Shown: piece after piece, positions 35,125 to 43,106 of the stretch
Layout of the letters: each line of letters begins with the position of its first letter
Numbering within the stretch: position 1 is the first letter of the stretch
Made by a program: the position numbers and the translations under genes
Notes under the pieces: model-generated
What the model was told of the DNA's origin: nothing
The model's input: only the letters and a program-made list of their open reading frames with translations
The model's database searches: none
Source: Bacteroidota bacterium
Lineage (GTDB): Bacteria > Bacteroidota > Rhodothermia > Balneolales > Balneolaceae
Length of the DNA: 48,505 bases
Assembly: GCA_009909035.1 (NCBI GenBank)
Contig: JAAAOB010000171.1
Span: forward strand, 1 to 48,505
Direction: 5' to 3'

Positions 35125-35616
35125 ATGAATTATACTGAACAATTCTTAAAGACTTTACGTACCTGTGAAAAGAAAATAACAACGGCACCGGGCGAGTTTA
35201 AAGAAGATCGCGGTCATAGGAAGCAAGATTTTGAAATGATGTCATTGGATGAAGAGCATCATTTCATTGGTTTTACCCGTCAGAACATTCATTTTATTGA
35301 AAACTTTTCTGTGGGACTGCTTTATAACCCAAGAAGTGAACGAGGGAAAATTACGTTACTCCGTTACAATGGACCTCATGGTGAAAACGTTGAAATTGAG
35401 CATCATGAGACAATTCATATTCATTATGCTACCGCTGACCGTATAAATGCGGGCAAAAAAGCAGAAGGTCATGTTGTGCCAACAGATCGTTATGCATCAT
35501 TTGAAGATGCTATACAAGTCTTTCTAAAAACTATTAACTTGCGCGAAGAAGACAAAAAGCAATACTTCCCACCACCAAACGGACAAGGATTCTTATTCGA
35601 TGACGAACATTCTTGA
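35125..35616 (+). CDS. Unknown 163-residue protein, first gene of an overlapping pair
   Basis: Best start ATG 35125 (MNYTEQFLKTLRTCEKKI); a TTG at 35110 would add five residues. No family recognised. It is soluble, with His-rich strands (EEHHFIGFTRQNIHF, IEIEHHETIHIHYAT-like) and a C-terminal QGFLFDDE tail. It overlaps the next gene by 17 bases, so the two are translated together, as in toxin-antitoxin and other two-part modules. It begins about 50 bases after the hsdS remnant. Confidence 0.7.
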   Translation: MNYTEQFLKTLRTCEKKITTAPGEFKEDRGHRKQDFEMMSLDEEHHFIGFTRQNIHFIENFSVGLLYNPRSERGKITLLRYNGPHGENVEIEHHETIHIHYATADRINAGKKAEGHVVPTDRYASFEDAIQVFLKTINLREEDKKQYFPPPNGQGFLFDDEHS

Positions 35617-36349
35617 ACATATCAAAACCAACTTTAATGGCAGGGTTAAAACCAAGGAAAAACGCCCTGGTATTACACAGCTTTACCTGCCCGTATATCA
35701 TGAAGATGGTGATATGGTTGATCTGTTCATTAATCATAAAGATGAACAGTCATTAAAGCTTGCTGATTTTGGCATGACGGTAATGCGGCTTTCGTACGAG
35801 TACGAGATAGACACAGAAAACAAAGAGCGTATTTTTCAGAAAATGCTTACTGAACATGGTCTGTTTGAAAACGACGGTTCTATTGAAATGTCGACATCAT
35901 CGGAGACTATTTTTCAGGATATCATGCATTTCACCCAGGCACTGGCTAAAATAGGAAGCATGCGCTATTTCAAACGGGAAGTGATAGAAAGCTTATTCTA
36001 TGAGCAAGTTGATGAATATGTATCCACGGAACTAATGTCTTATCATCCTGAAAAAGATGTCACACCAATCGAAGGACGTGATGAGTATCAAGTTGATTAT
36101 CAAATTCAACCTAATGGCATACCATACTATCTTTTTGCAGTGAAAGATGCTTCAAAAGCACGACTTGCCACAATCAGCTGCCTCGAATTTATGCGCCAAA
36201 AGTTGAACTATCGAAGTGTAATTGTACATGAAGCATTTGAAAATCTTCCGAAAAAAGATCAGCTAAGATTGACGAACGCGTGCGACAAACAGTTCACCTC
36301 ACTTGATGAGTTTAAGCAGCACGGTAAGGACTATTTGGAGAGAAGATAG
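35600..36349 (+). CDS. DUF1828/DUF1829-like protein, second gene of the pair
   Basis: 249 residues. The N-terminal part (about 10-90: GDMVDLFINHKDEQSLKLADFGMTVMRLS) fits DUF1828, and the C-terminal part (about 120-245: YQVDYQIQPNGIPYYLFAV, LATISCLEFMRQKL) fits the DUF1829 domain that usually follows it. The function of these domains is not established; they recur in accessory regions of bacteria and phages. It overlaps the 163-residue gene by 17 bases. A nuclease-like fold for the C-terminal half is possible from the VDYQI...LFAVK strand pattern, but no catalytic set is clear. Confidence 0.7.
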   Translation: MTNILEHIKTNFNGRVKTKEKRPGITQLYLPVYHEDGDMVDLFINHKDEQSLKLADFGMTVMRLSYEYEIDTENKERIFQKMLTEHGLFENDGSIEMSTSSETIFQDIMHFTQALAKIGSMRYFKREVIESLFYEQVDEYVSTELMSYHPEKDVTPIEGRDEYQVDYQIQPNGIPYYLFAVKDASKARLATISCLEFMRQKLNYRSVIVHEAFENLPKKDQLRLTNACDKQFTSLDEFKQHGKDYLERR

Positions 36350-36950
36350 AGTGTTTCTTATCATGGCGGGCGGAAAAGCCGTGGTTCCAAGAAATGGCGT
36401 GTTGCCCGCCGGTACTCCCCAATGGGTCTTGTCATCCCGACCGCAGCCCCGCGCATTTCGGGGCGAAGTGGAGGGATCTCTCTTTAGAAGGCAGGGAGTC
36501 GGAATATGGAGATTTCACTACGCTTCGCTACGTGGGGAAAAGATGAGCTCGATGCGTTCGCTCCGCTCTCTTACTCGATATGACAGGGTTGCTTATACAA
36601 GCATGACACACATATGGCGTGGTTTCTTCCCCAGCTCCGGTATGTGGTACTAAGATACTGCACCTAACGGCGCAGGGCGTTATTGCACTCGGTTTCTTGT
36701 ACAAGCATATCGCACCTACGGTGCGAATCCATTCCACGATTCCGGCTTTTTACAAACATGCTGCTCCGATGGAGCATGGCGTCGTTCTGAATGCAGGCAA
36801 ATTCACTACAAAAGATGGTTACACTACTGCACCGTCTGATCAAAATAACGCCACTTTAGGGACGGTATGATTGTAACAAAGGTGCTCCCTTTAAGGCAAA
36901 CCTGCCCCAGCTCATGAGGATAGGGTTGCTGAACACACAAACAAATCTCC
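36350..36950. repeat. Repeat-rich gap between the DUF1828 gene and fic
   Basis: No convincing gene. Bases about 36420-36600 are a dispersed element (GCCCCGCGCATTTCGGGGC, GGAGATTTCACTACGCTTCG, GATGAGCTCGATGCGTTCG), partly palindromic. Bases 36590-36870 carry hairpins CGCACC/GGTGCG (36711-36725), TGCTCC/GGAGCA (36762-36776) and a TTAGGGACGGTATGATTGTA unit, each next to a TACAARCAT or TATGATTGTA tail. Small frames through this stretch are translations of repeats. Confidence 0.7.
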
Positions 36951-37027
36951 GAATTCTTTACACGTTTTCATGATATGTAAAGAAATTCGCATTTTTTTTA
37001 CATATACTCTTGGATGTGTAAAGAATT
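36951..37027 (+). promoter_or_regulatory. Fic operator candidate with four alternating TGTAAA half-sites
   Basis: Nested perfect inverted repeats directly before fic: outer arms AATTCTTTACAC (36952-36963) and GTGTAAAGAATT (37016-37027), inner arms ATATGTAAA (36973-36981) and TTTACATAT (36997-37005). The four half-sites share RTGTAAA and alternate in orientation. The last ends 13 bases before the fic ATG. This is the layout of an autorepressed operator; the Fic C-terminal winged helix is a candidate binder. Confidence 0.65.
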
Positions 37028-37039
37028 AGCGGAAATGTT

Positions 37040-38125
37040 ATGACATCTGAACCTAAAGAGTGGGAGTGGAGTCCGCTTCCCCCTAACGTCAATGTGGAAA
37101 CCCCGGAGGTACTGAAAAAGGCACTGGAAGCCCAGCAGTATTTGTCAGAGTTAAAAGGAATTTCTCAAACGATTCCCAATCAAGGCATACTGCTTAACAC
37201 GCTGCCCATTCAGGAAGCAAGAGACTCTTCTGAAATTGAAAATATTGTAACCACAAGCGACGCACTGTATAAAGCAGATGTTGAGAAAGAGAAGCGTATC
37301 GATCAAACCACCAAAGAAGTCCAGCGATATGCTGTCGCCTTAAAAGAGGGGTTCGATCGTATTCAAAAAAGTCATCTTTTACGAACGAATGACATCATTG
37401 CGATCCAGAAAACACTGGAAGATAATGATGCGGGGGTACGCTCTTTGCCCGGCACAAAACTGACGAATCCTGTTACCGGAGAAGTGGTGTTTGTTCCGCC
37501 TCAGCATAAAGACATTATTCTAAAAGCCCTGGAAAATCTGGAGCAGTATATAAATAATGATGAGCTTTCTGATGTTCATCCGCTTATCAAGATGGCGATC
37601 ATTCATGTTCAGTTTGAAAGCATCCATCCGTTTTATGATGGTAACGGGAGAACCGGACGGATTATCAACATGCTCTATCTGGTTCAGAAAGGATTGTTGG
37701 ATATTCCGGTGCTGTATTTGAGTCGTTATATCGTACAAAACAAGCCGAAATATTACGAGCTTCTGCAGCGCGTACGAACCCATAATGACTGGGAGAGCTG
37801 GATTTTATACCTGCTGGAAGGCGTGAAACAAACATCGATCGGCACGATTGAGGACATCACGCAGATTCGGGAGGAGATGCTTCGGGCCAAGCATGAAATC
37901 AGAAAAACCTTCTCCTTTTACAGCCAGGATTTAATCAATCATATTTTTCGACACCCCTACACGAAAATTAACCATCTGAAAGAGGACCTGCGGATCAGCC
38001 GCCCAACTGCCACAAAATATCTGGATGAACTGTCGGATGCCAAATTCCTGGAAAAAGTAAAATTGGGTAGAGATAATTATTACATTAACAGTAATTTGTT
38101 GGAAATATTAGCTGATAAAAAGTAA
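37040..38125 (+). CDS. Class II Fic-domain protein with C-terminal winged helix
   Basis: 361 residues. An N-terminal Fic_N-type region (WEWSPLPPNVNV) carries SSEIEN (63-68), which fits the inhibitory (S/T)xxxE(G/N) helix of class II Fic proteins. The catalytic loop HPFYDGNGRTGR (196-207) is complete, so AMP transfer from ATP to a target hydroxyl is expected once inhibition is relieved. The C-terminus (about 310-361: INHLKEDLRISRPTATKYLDEL) is a winged helix-turn-helix. It lies between the hsdS cargo and hsdR with only five bases to the hsdR start, so it is co-transcribed with hsdR. It has its own operator-like upstream region. Confidence 0.92.
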   Translation: MTSEPKEWEWSPLPPNVNVETPEVLKKALEAQQYLSELKGISQTIPNQGILLNTLPIQEARDSSEIENIVTTSDALYKADVEKEKRIDQTTKEVQRYAVALKEGFDRIQKSHLLRTNDIIAIQKTLEDNDAGVRSLPGTKLTNPVTGEVVFVPPQHKDIILKALENLEQYINNDELSDVHPLIKMAIIHVQFESIHPFYDGNGRTGRIINMLYLVQKGLLDIPVLYLSRYIVQNKPKYYELLQRVRTHNDWESWILYLLEGVKQTSIGTIEDITQIREEMLRAKHEIRKTFSFYSQDLINHIFRHPYTKINHLKEDLRISRPTATKYLDELSDAKFLEKVKLGRDNYYINSNLLEILADKK

Positions 38126-38130
38126 AAGAG

Positions 38131-41100
38131 ATGTCCAACTTTGATTTTCTTACAGACGACTGGCCCGAGTTTGCCGACGACGCCAAAGCCGTAGAAAAAC
38201 TGGTTAGGTTTGATCCGAAATCAGCTTGTGGCCGTGCCCGGAACCTGGTTGAACAGGTTGTTTTATGGATGTATGAGAATGATGAAGACCTGGAGATTCC
38301 GTTTGATACCTCACTATACAACATCACGAATGAGATTGAGTTTAAAAAGATCATTGGCTACACGATCTATGAAAAGATCAATCTGATCAGGCGGACCGGT
38401 AATAATGCGCTGCATGAAGGAAAGCGTGTCCCGGAGTCCACCGCGATGGCAATCTGTGAAGAGGTTTTTCACGTCATGTACTGGCTCTACAAAACCTACC
38501 GCTGGGAAGATCAGCAGATTGAAGACCACACCTTCAGCGCAGACCGGGTTCCGGATGTTCCTGCACAACCATCTGTGGATCCGGAAGAGTTTGCCAGGCT
38601 TCAGCAGCAGATGGAAGAGCGGGCGGAAGAGTTACGGCGCCTGCAGCAGTCGGTTGAGGAAAAAGATGAAGTGCTGGCACAGCGCAATCGCGAAATCAAG
38701 CAGATGCGTCTGCAGACCCGAAAGTTTGCCGATACTCACGATTACAATGAAGCCCAGACCCGTGAGCTGCTCATTGATGTGATGCTTCGGGAATCGGGCT
38801 GGGACCCTTCTGATCGAAATGTTCGTGAGTACAAGGTGAGCGGTATGCCCAATTCTACAGGTAGCGGCTATGTGGACTATGTGTTGTGGGATGATAATGG
38901 CAAGCCCCTTGCCCTTGTGGAAGCTAAACGAACCACGCGAGGGTACGATCAGGGGAAGCATCAGGCAGAGCTTTACGCGGATTGTTTAGAGGACGAATTT
39001 GGTGTGCGTCCAGTGATCTTTTTAAGCAATGGGTACGAGATCTGGATTTGGGATGATGAAGTCTACCCACCAAGAAAAGTACTGGGGTTTTACACAAAAG
39101 AGAGCCTTCAGACACTTTTCTTCCAGCGTCGGGAAAAAGAGTCGCTTAAGCTGGCTGAAATCAATGAAGATATTTCAGGGCGCTATTATCAGGTTGCAGC
39201 TATCCGAAGGGTGGGCGAGCGATTTGATGAGGGGCATCGGCGTGCACTGCTCGTGATGGCTACGGGTACCGGGAAGACAAGGACAGCGATTTCCATCAGT
39301 GATATGCTCCTTCGCAAGAAATGGGCAAAACGGATTCTGTTTCTGGCTGATCGAAATGCGCTTGTGAAACAGGCATATAAAAACTTTGCTGAGCTGCTAC
39401 CCGAGATCCCGATCGTGAATCTTGTCGAAGAAAAAAATGATGATGCCGCGCGTATTGTATTTAGCACCTACCCGACGATGCTCAATCAAATTGAGAAGCT
39501 CGAAGAGGGAAAACGCCGATTTGATCCGGGACACTTTGATCTGGTAATTATTGATGAAGCTCACCGCAGTGTTTACAACAAGTACCAGGCGATTTTCGAC
39601 TATTTTGATTCGCTGCTTCTTGGCCTTACGGCTACACCGAAAGAGGATGTAGACCACGACACCTACAATCTGTTTAACGCCGAGCAGGGCAATCCTACGT
39701 ATGCCTACGGTCTGGAAGAGGCGGTCAACGATGGATTCTTAGTGCCACCAAAGACGATCTCGGTACTGGGTAAATTCCTCACGGAGGGAATCAAATATTC
39801 TGATCTTAGCGAAGAGGAGAAAAAGGAGTATGATGATTTGCTGGCTGATGACGAGACGGGCATGGTCCCGGATCACATCGATCCGGGAAAGCTGAACGCC
39901 TGGCTCTTCAATGAAGATACCGTTGAGAAGGTGTTGCAGCAGCTTATGGAACACGGGATCAAGGTTGAGGGTGGTGACCGGCTGGGAGATACCATCATCT
40001 TTGCTAAAAATCATAACCATGCCGTCTTTATTCAGGAGGTGTTCGACAAAAATTATCCCCATCTGAAAGGTAAATTTGCACAGGTGATTGATAATAAAAC
40101 TGAGCAGGCACAGGATTTGGTTGAAAAGTTTTGTCTGCCAGAAAAACGTCCCAATATTGCCATATCGGTAGACATGATGGATACCGGTATTGATGCGCCC
40201 GACTGCGTGAACCTGGTCTTTTTCAAGCCTGTCCGATCAAAGACGAAATTCAATCAAATGATAGGCCGCGGTACACGATTGCGTCCAGACCTATTCGGTC
40301 CCAATCGCGATAAGAAACATTTTCTCATTTTCGACTACTGCGGTAATTTTGAGTTTTTTGAACAAAATCCAGACGGATACGATACTGCAGCATCCGCGTC
40401 GGTGACGGCAAAAATCTTTGAGAAGCGATTGCTTCTTACTGCAAAGCTTACCAATGAACCATATAACCGTGATGATGAGCTGCAAGCGTACCGAACCGAG
40501 CTACTGGACCTGCTACACCAGCAAGTGTCTAACCTGGAGCGACAGAGCGTACAGGTAAGGCCCAAGCTTAAGTTAGTAGACAAACTATCGGAACGGTCTG
40601 TGTGGGACCATCTGCAGGCTCAGGAGCGAACTGAAATTGTCCGTGAACTTGCTAAACTCATCCCGGCCAATATTGAAGAGGATGAAATGACCCGCCGGTT
40701 CGATCTTCTGATGCTCACGCTTCAACATGAAATCATAGACGGAGTACTTCAAGAGAAGAAAACAAAAGAAGTTGCCATAGAGCTGGGAGAACACCTCTAT
40801 TCAAAACGCCATATTCCGGCCATCAAAAAGGTGTTGCCATCCGTACAGAAAGTGATTAGTGATACCTTTTGGGAATCACCCAAGGCAACAGACATTGATG
40901 AGATCCGCAAGCAGTTGCGCGACCTGATGCATTTGATTGATAAGGTCACAAGAAAACCCGTCTATACCGATTTTGAGGATGAATTTGGTAAGGTGGAAAT
41001 CGATGATGCTGTGATAGCGGAGCCTGCAGTAAACAAAGAACGCTATCTCAGAAAAATCAGAAAGTTCATTGAGGAGCATGGAAACCATCTCGTCATCGAA

Positions 41101-41511
41101 AAGATCCGAAATGCCAAACCACTTACGGACAGAGATATTGAGGCGCTTGAACAATTTCTGTTGGAGTCTGATCCGGGTATCAGCAGGGAAGAGTTTCACG
41201 AGCTGATCGGCGAAGAGATGGAACTCATTAAATTTGTACGTTCTATATCGGGATTAGAACGCAAAGCGGTGATACAGCAATTCGAGGAGTTTCTTAAAGA
41301 TAAACGACTAAGTTCCACGCAGATCCAGTTCATCGAGCAGATGATTGAGTTCTATACCGAGAAAGGCCACCTGGAGGTAGCTAATCTTTACGAGCCACCG
41401 TTTGATTTTATCGATCAGGATGGCATTGACGGCGTATTCAATGGCAACGAAAACGTGATTGATCTATTGATTGAGAAAGTAGAGGAGTTGAATGAGGTGA
41501 GGGTGGGGTGA
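38131..41511 (+). CDS. hsdR: Type I restriction endonuclease subunit HsdR with N-terminal DUF4145
   Basis: 1126 residues. It has an N-terminal DUF4145-type helical domain (about 15-125, SACGRARNLVEQVV, NNALHEGK) and a Gln/Glu coiled coil (about 150-195). The HSDR_N nuclease has D249 in GYVDYVLWD and E264-x-K266 in ALVEAKR. The SF2 translocase has GTGKT (379-383), DEAH (475-478), GLTATP and a late GRGTRLRPD arginine-finger motif, followed by an EcoEI-type C-terminal domain. It cuts unmethylated DNA after ATP-driven translocation, with HsdM and HsdS. It is separated from hsdMS by 4.3 kb of cargo, with GC similar to hsdM. All key residues are present, so the system looks functional. Confidence 0.96.
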   Translation: MSNFDFLTDDWPEFADDAKAVEKLVRFDPKSACGRARNLVEQVVLWMYENDEDLEIPFDTSLYNITNEIEFKKIIGYTIYEKINLIRRTGNNALHEGKRVPESTAMAICEEVFHVMYWLYKTYRWEDQQIEDHTFSADRVPDVPAQPSVDPEEFARLQQQMEERAEELRRLQQSVEEKDEVLAQRNREIKQMRLQTRKFADTHDYNEAQTRELLIDVMLRESGWDPSDRNVREYKVSGMPNSTGSGYVDYVLWDDNGKPLALVEAKRTTRGYDQGKHQAELYADCLEDEFGVRPVIFLSNGYEIWIWDDEVYPPRKVLGFYTKESLQTLFFQRREKESLKLAEINEDISGRYYQVAAIRRVGERFDEGHRRALLVMATGTGKTRTAISISDMLLRKKWAKRILFLADRNALVKQAYKNFAELLPEIPIVNLVEEKNDDAARIVFSTYPTMLNQIEKLEEGKRRFDPGHFDLVIIDEAHRSVYNKYQAIFDYFDSLLLGLTATPKEDVDHDTYNLFNAEQGNPTYAYGLEEAVNDGFLVPPKTISVLGKFLTEGIKYSDLSEEEKKEYDDLLADDETGMVPDHIDPGKLNAWLFNEDTVEKVLQQLMEHGIKVEGGDRLGDTIIFAKNHNHAVFIQEVFDKNYPHLKGKFAQVIDNKTEQAQDLVEKFCLPEKRPNIAISVDMMDTGIDAPDCVNLVFFKPVRSKTKFNQMIGRGTRLRPDLFGPNRDKKHFLIFDYCGNFEFFEQNPDGYDTAASASVTAKIFEKRLLLTAKLTNEPYNRDDELQAYRTELLDLLHQQVSNLERQSVQVRPKLKLVDKLSERSVWDHLQAQERTEIVRELAKLIPANIEEDEMTRRFDLLMLTLQHEIIDGVLQEKKTKEVAIELGEHLYSKRHIPAIKKVLPSVQKVISDTFWESPKATDIDEIRKQLRDLMHLIDKVTRKPVYTDFEDEFGKVEIDDAVIAEPAVNKERYLRKIRKFIEEHGNHLVIEKIRNAKPLTDRDIEALEQFLLESDPGISREEFHELIGEEMELIKFVRSISGLERKAVIQQFEEFLKDKRLSSTQIQFIEQMIEFYTEKGHLEVANLYEPPFDFIDQDGIDGVFNGNENVIDLLIEKVEELNEVRVG

Positions 41512-41660
41512 TCTATCTGATTATAGTGCTGAAAAGCGGTTCTGATTTCGATTATAATAAAAGTGAAAAAGCAATTGAGATGGGTAACATTGAGCATTTA
41601 AAAATTGAAGATGATATTCTTGTCATAGAAAAAACAGAAGCTGATAGATATAGTAGTTAG
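41508..41660 (+). CDS. Small 50-residue protein overlapping the hsdR stop
   Basis: GTG at 41508 overlaps the hsdR stop (GTGA) and opens a 50-codon frame to TAG 41658-41660. The product begins IYLIIVLKSGSDFDYNKSEK and is acidic with a hydrophobic start. The four-base overlap and close fit to the operon argue for translation; no Shine-Dalgarno beyond the G-rich hsdR end is needed. No family recognised. It is followed by a terminator hairpin at 41764-41802, which would close the operon. Confidence 0.45.
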   Translation: MIYLIIVLKSGSDFDYNKSEKAIEMGNIEHLKIEDDILVIEKTEADRYSS

Positions 41661-41763
41661 AAAACAAACTTATTTGTGAATTCACTGCTATCAGATTGCA
41701 AACAAATTATCAGGGGAAAAAAGAGAGTATTTGTTTCAAAATTAATTTGCAGTAGAAAATAAG

Positions 41764-41802
41764 AAAGCCGTAAAGTGTTATTAAATTTCACTTTACGGCT
41801 TT
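41764..41802. terminator. Strong hairpin ending the restriction-modification operon
   Basis: A perfect 14-bp stem: AAAGCCGTAAAGTG (41764-41777) and CACTTTACGGCTTT (41789-41802), 11-base loop. A-rich on one flank and T on the other, so it may work in both directions. It sits about 100 bases after the last small frame. Confidence 0.7.
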
Positions 41803-41808
41803 GTCAAT

Positions 41809-41822
41809 GTACCCGAGAGAGG
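41809..41822. repeat. Direct repeat of the tRNA-Leu 3' end (possible att scar)
   Basis: GTACCCGAGAGAGG at 41809-41822 equals 41925-41938 in the tRNA gene (its 3' acceptor end). Copies of a tRNA 3' end are what site-specific integration leaves behind, but here only about 100 bases separate the two; a decayed second tRNA is the other explanation. Confidence 0.5.
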
Positions 41823-41887
41823 CCGAAGCACGGCTTCGGAAGAACAGCGCCCAGATAACATAAACTGGTGATGTACTTTTAAAATAA

Positions 41888-41918
41888 AAAAACCCAGCAG
41901 AAGCAAATCTACTGGGTT
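41888..41918 (-). terminator. Rho-independent terminator of tRNA-Leu
   Basis: AACCCAG and CTGGGTT arms (41890-41897 and 41911-41918) form a stem; on the minus strand it continues into TTTTTTTATTTT. It lies a few bases after the tRNA 3' end. Confidence 0.75.
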
Positions 41919-41925
41919 AATATCG

Positions 41926-42009
41926 TACCCGAGAGAGGACTTGAACCTCCACGTCCGTAAGGACATACGCACCTGAAGCGCACGCGTCTACCAATTCCGC
42001 CACTCGGGC
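41926..42009 (-). tRNA. tRNA-Leu (anticodon CAG)
   Basis: On the minus strand GCCCGAG pairs with CTCGGGT (acceptor, first pair G-U). The D-loop GGCGGAATTGGTAGACGC is typical of Leu, the anticodon loop TTCAGGT gives CAG, and a long variable arm (TGTCCTTACGGACG) and a GGTTCAAGTCC T-arm follow. About 84 nt, class II. CCA is not encoded (CGA follows). It reads CUG codons. Confidence 0.95.
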
Positions 42010-42456
42010 ATGTGGATATCATATTGTAAAGATGTTTACTTCACAAGACTTGAAAAATACCAACATTTTGAATGAGATGGCAATCTTTTTTGAAAAATTT
42101 TAGCCACGCAACTACACGGTGAAGTGAATGTATTTTTGTATGATTCATTGCGTAGATAACCACGGATAGAGATCGTAATCCGACGCTGTACGATCCGGTG
42201 GTGTACCGCCTCTGCGGTACCGTTGGCGGACAGGTCTTTCTTTTACGGATTAACGGGAGCGTAGCGGCAATTGCCGGGCTTCGTCAAATGGGGTTATTGG
42301 TAAACCCGGGACAATCAATGAATACAAAACGATGTTTAACTGAGTGGTCGATTTCTGACTTAGGTCAAATACGGCCATTTATGCTCCTGCCAATTTCTGT
42401 TAAACAAGTCAACGAATTCACAAATTGACGAATACCCCAATCCACAAATCAACCAA
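42010..42456. other. Intergenic region, one palindrome
   Basis: I see no gene. A hairpin GTACCGC/GCGGTAC (42203-42220) with a 4-base loop is another short palindrome of the kind scattered through the window. The left 100 bases include the tRNA promoter. Confidence 0.5.
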
Positions 42457-43014
42457 TCACCTAATTTTCTCTCCTTCAAATGGAAACTCCTCAAAAAGCT
42501 CCCAGTGCTTGCCGTTGTGCCGGAGCAGGTGCAGGCGGTCAGCCAGAAACGCGGATTCAAACTCACGCTCTTTCAATTCCCCCCACGCGTTGTGGAACAT
42601 TTTTTTTGAGAGGTCGCGGGTGGCGATGGTCATGTGAGGGTGGAACTGCTCGTTGAGTTCCTTTTCAGTAAACTCAAGCTGGTTTTTTAGAAAATGAATC
42701 AGCGCATTGTGCAGCTTTTCTATCGGCTGGTGATGGGTCAGTTTCAGGAAAATGACTCTCGGCGGAAAGGCATCAAACCCGTTGACCGGCACTTTAAATG
42801 ATGTACGGCTTAAGGAGAATTCCCTCAGTTTATCAACGATAAACTGTTCCTCTGATTCATCTCGCCGAAAAGGCATCTGTAATGTGACATGAGCTGGTGC
42901 TTTCAGGGCATGGGAGGCATGAAACCGATCGCTCATCTCCAGCTTTAATTTTCGTACCTCCTCCCTGAGCTCTCTGTGTGGAATTAGCGCTATGAGGTAT
43001 AGATTTTTGGACAT
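42457..43014 (-). CDS. 2'-5' RNA ligase / cyclic phosphodiesterase family protein (LigT-like)
   Basis: 185 residues with the two HxT/S motifs of the 2H phosphoesterase superfamily: HVT (42-44) in PAHVTLQMPF and HMT (127-129) in FHPHMTIA. Spacing and size fit LigT/CPDase proteins, which hydrolyse 2',3'-cyclic phosphates and 2'-5' RNA links. Both motifs are intact, so it should be catalytic. It is cytosolic. The HAD gene ends 92 bases upstream on the same strand; co-transcription is possible but no shared pathway is obvious. Confidence 0.88.
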   Translation of the reverse strand: MSKNLYLIALIPHRELREEVRKLKLEMSDRFHASHALKAPAHVTLQMPFRRDESEEQFIVDKLREFSLSRTSFKVPVNGFDAFPPRVIFLKLTHHQPIEKLHNALIHFLKNQLEFTEKELNEQFHPHMTIATRDLSKKMFHNAWGELKEREFESAFLADRLHLLRHNGKHWELFEEFPFEGEKIR

Positions 43015-43106
43015 GATGGTTGAATGTAGGGGGTCAAAATGATTGAATGTGCATCAGAACCTGGATGAAGTGAAATGGATACCGATTAGTAAAGAGACGT
43101 AGGTGG

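Noticed and set aside
36303..36653. 116-residue frame overlapping the DUF1828 gene end
   Set aside because: It runs through the dispersed repeat at 36420-36600; the protein is a translation of repeat DNA.
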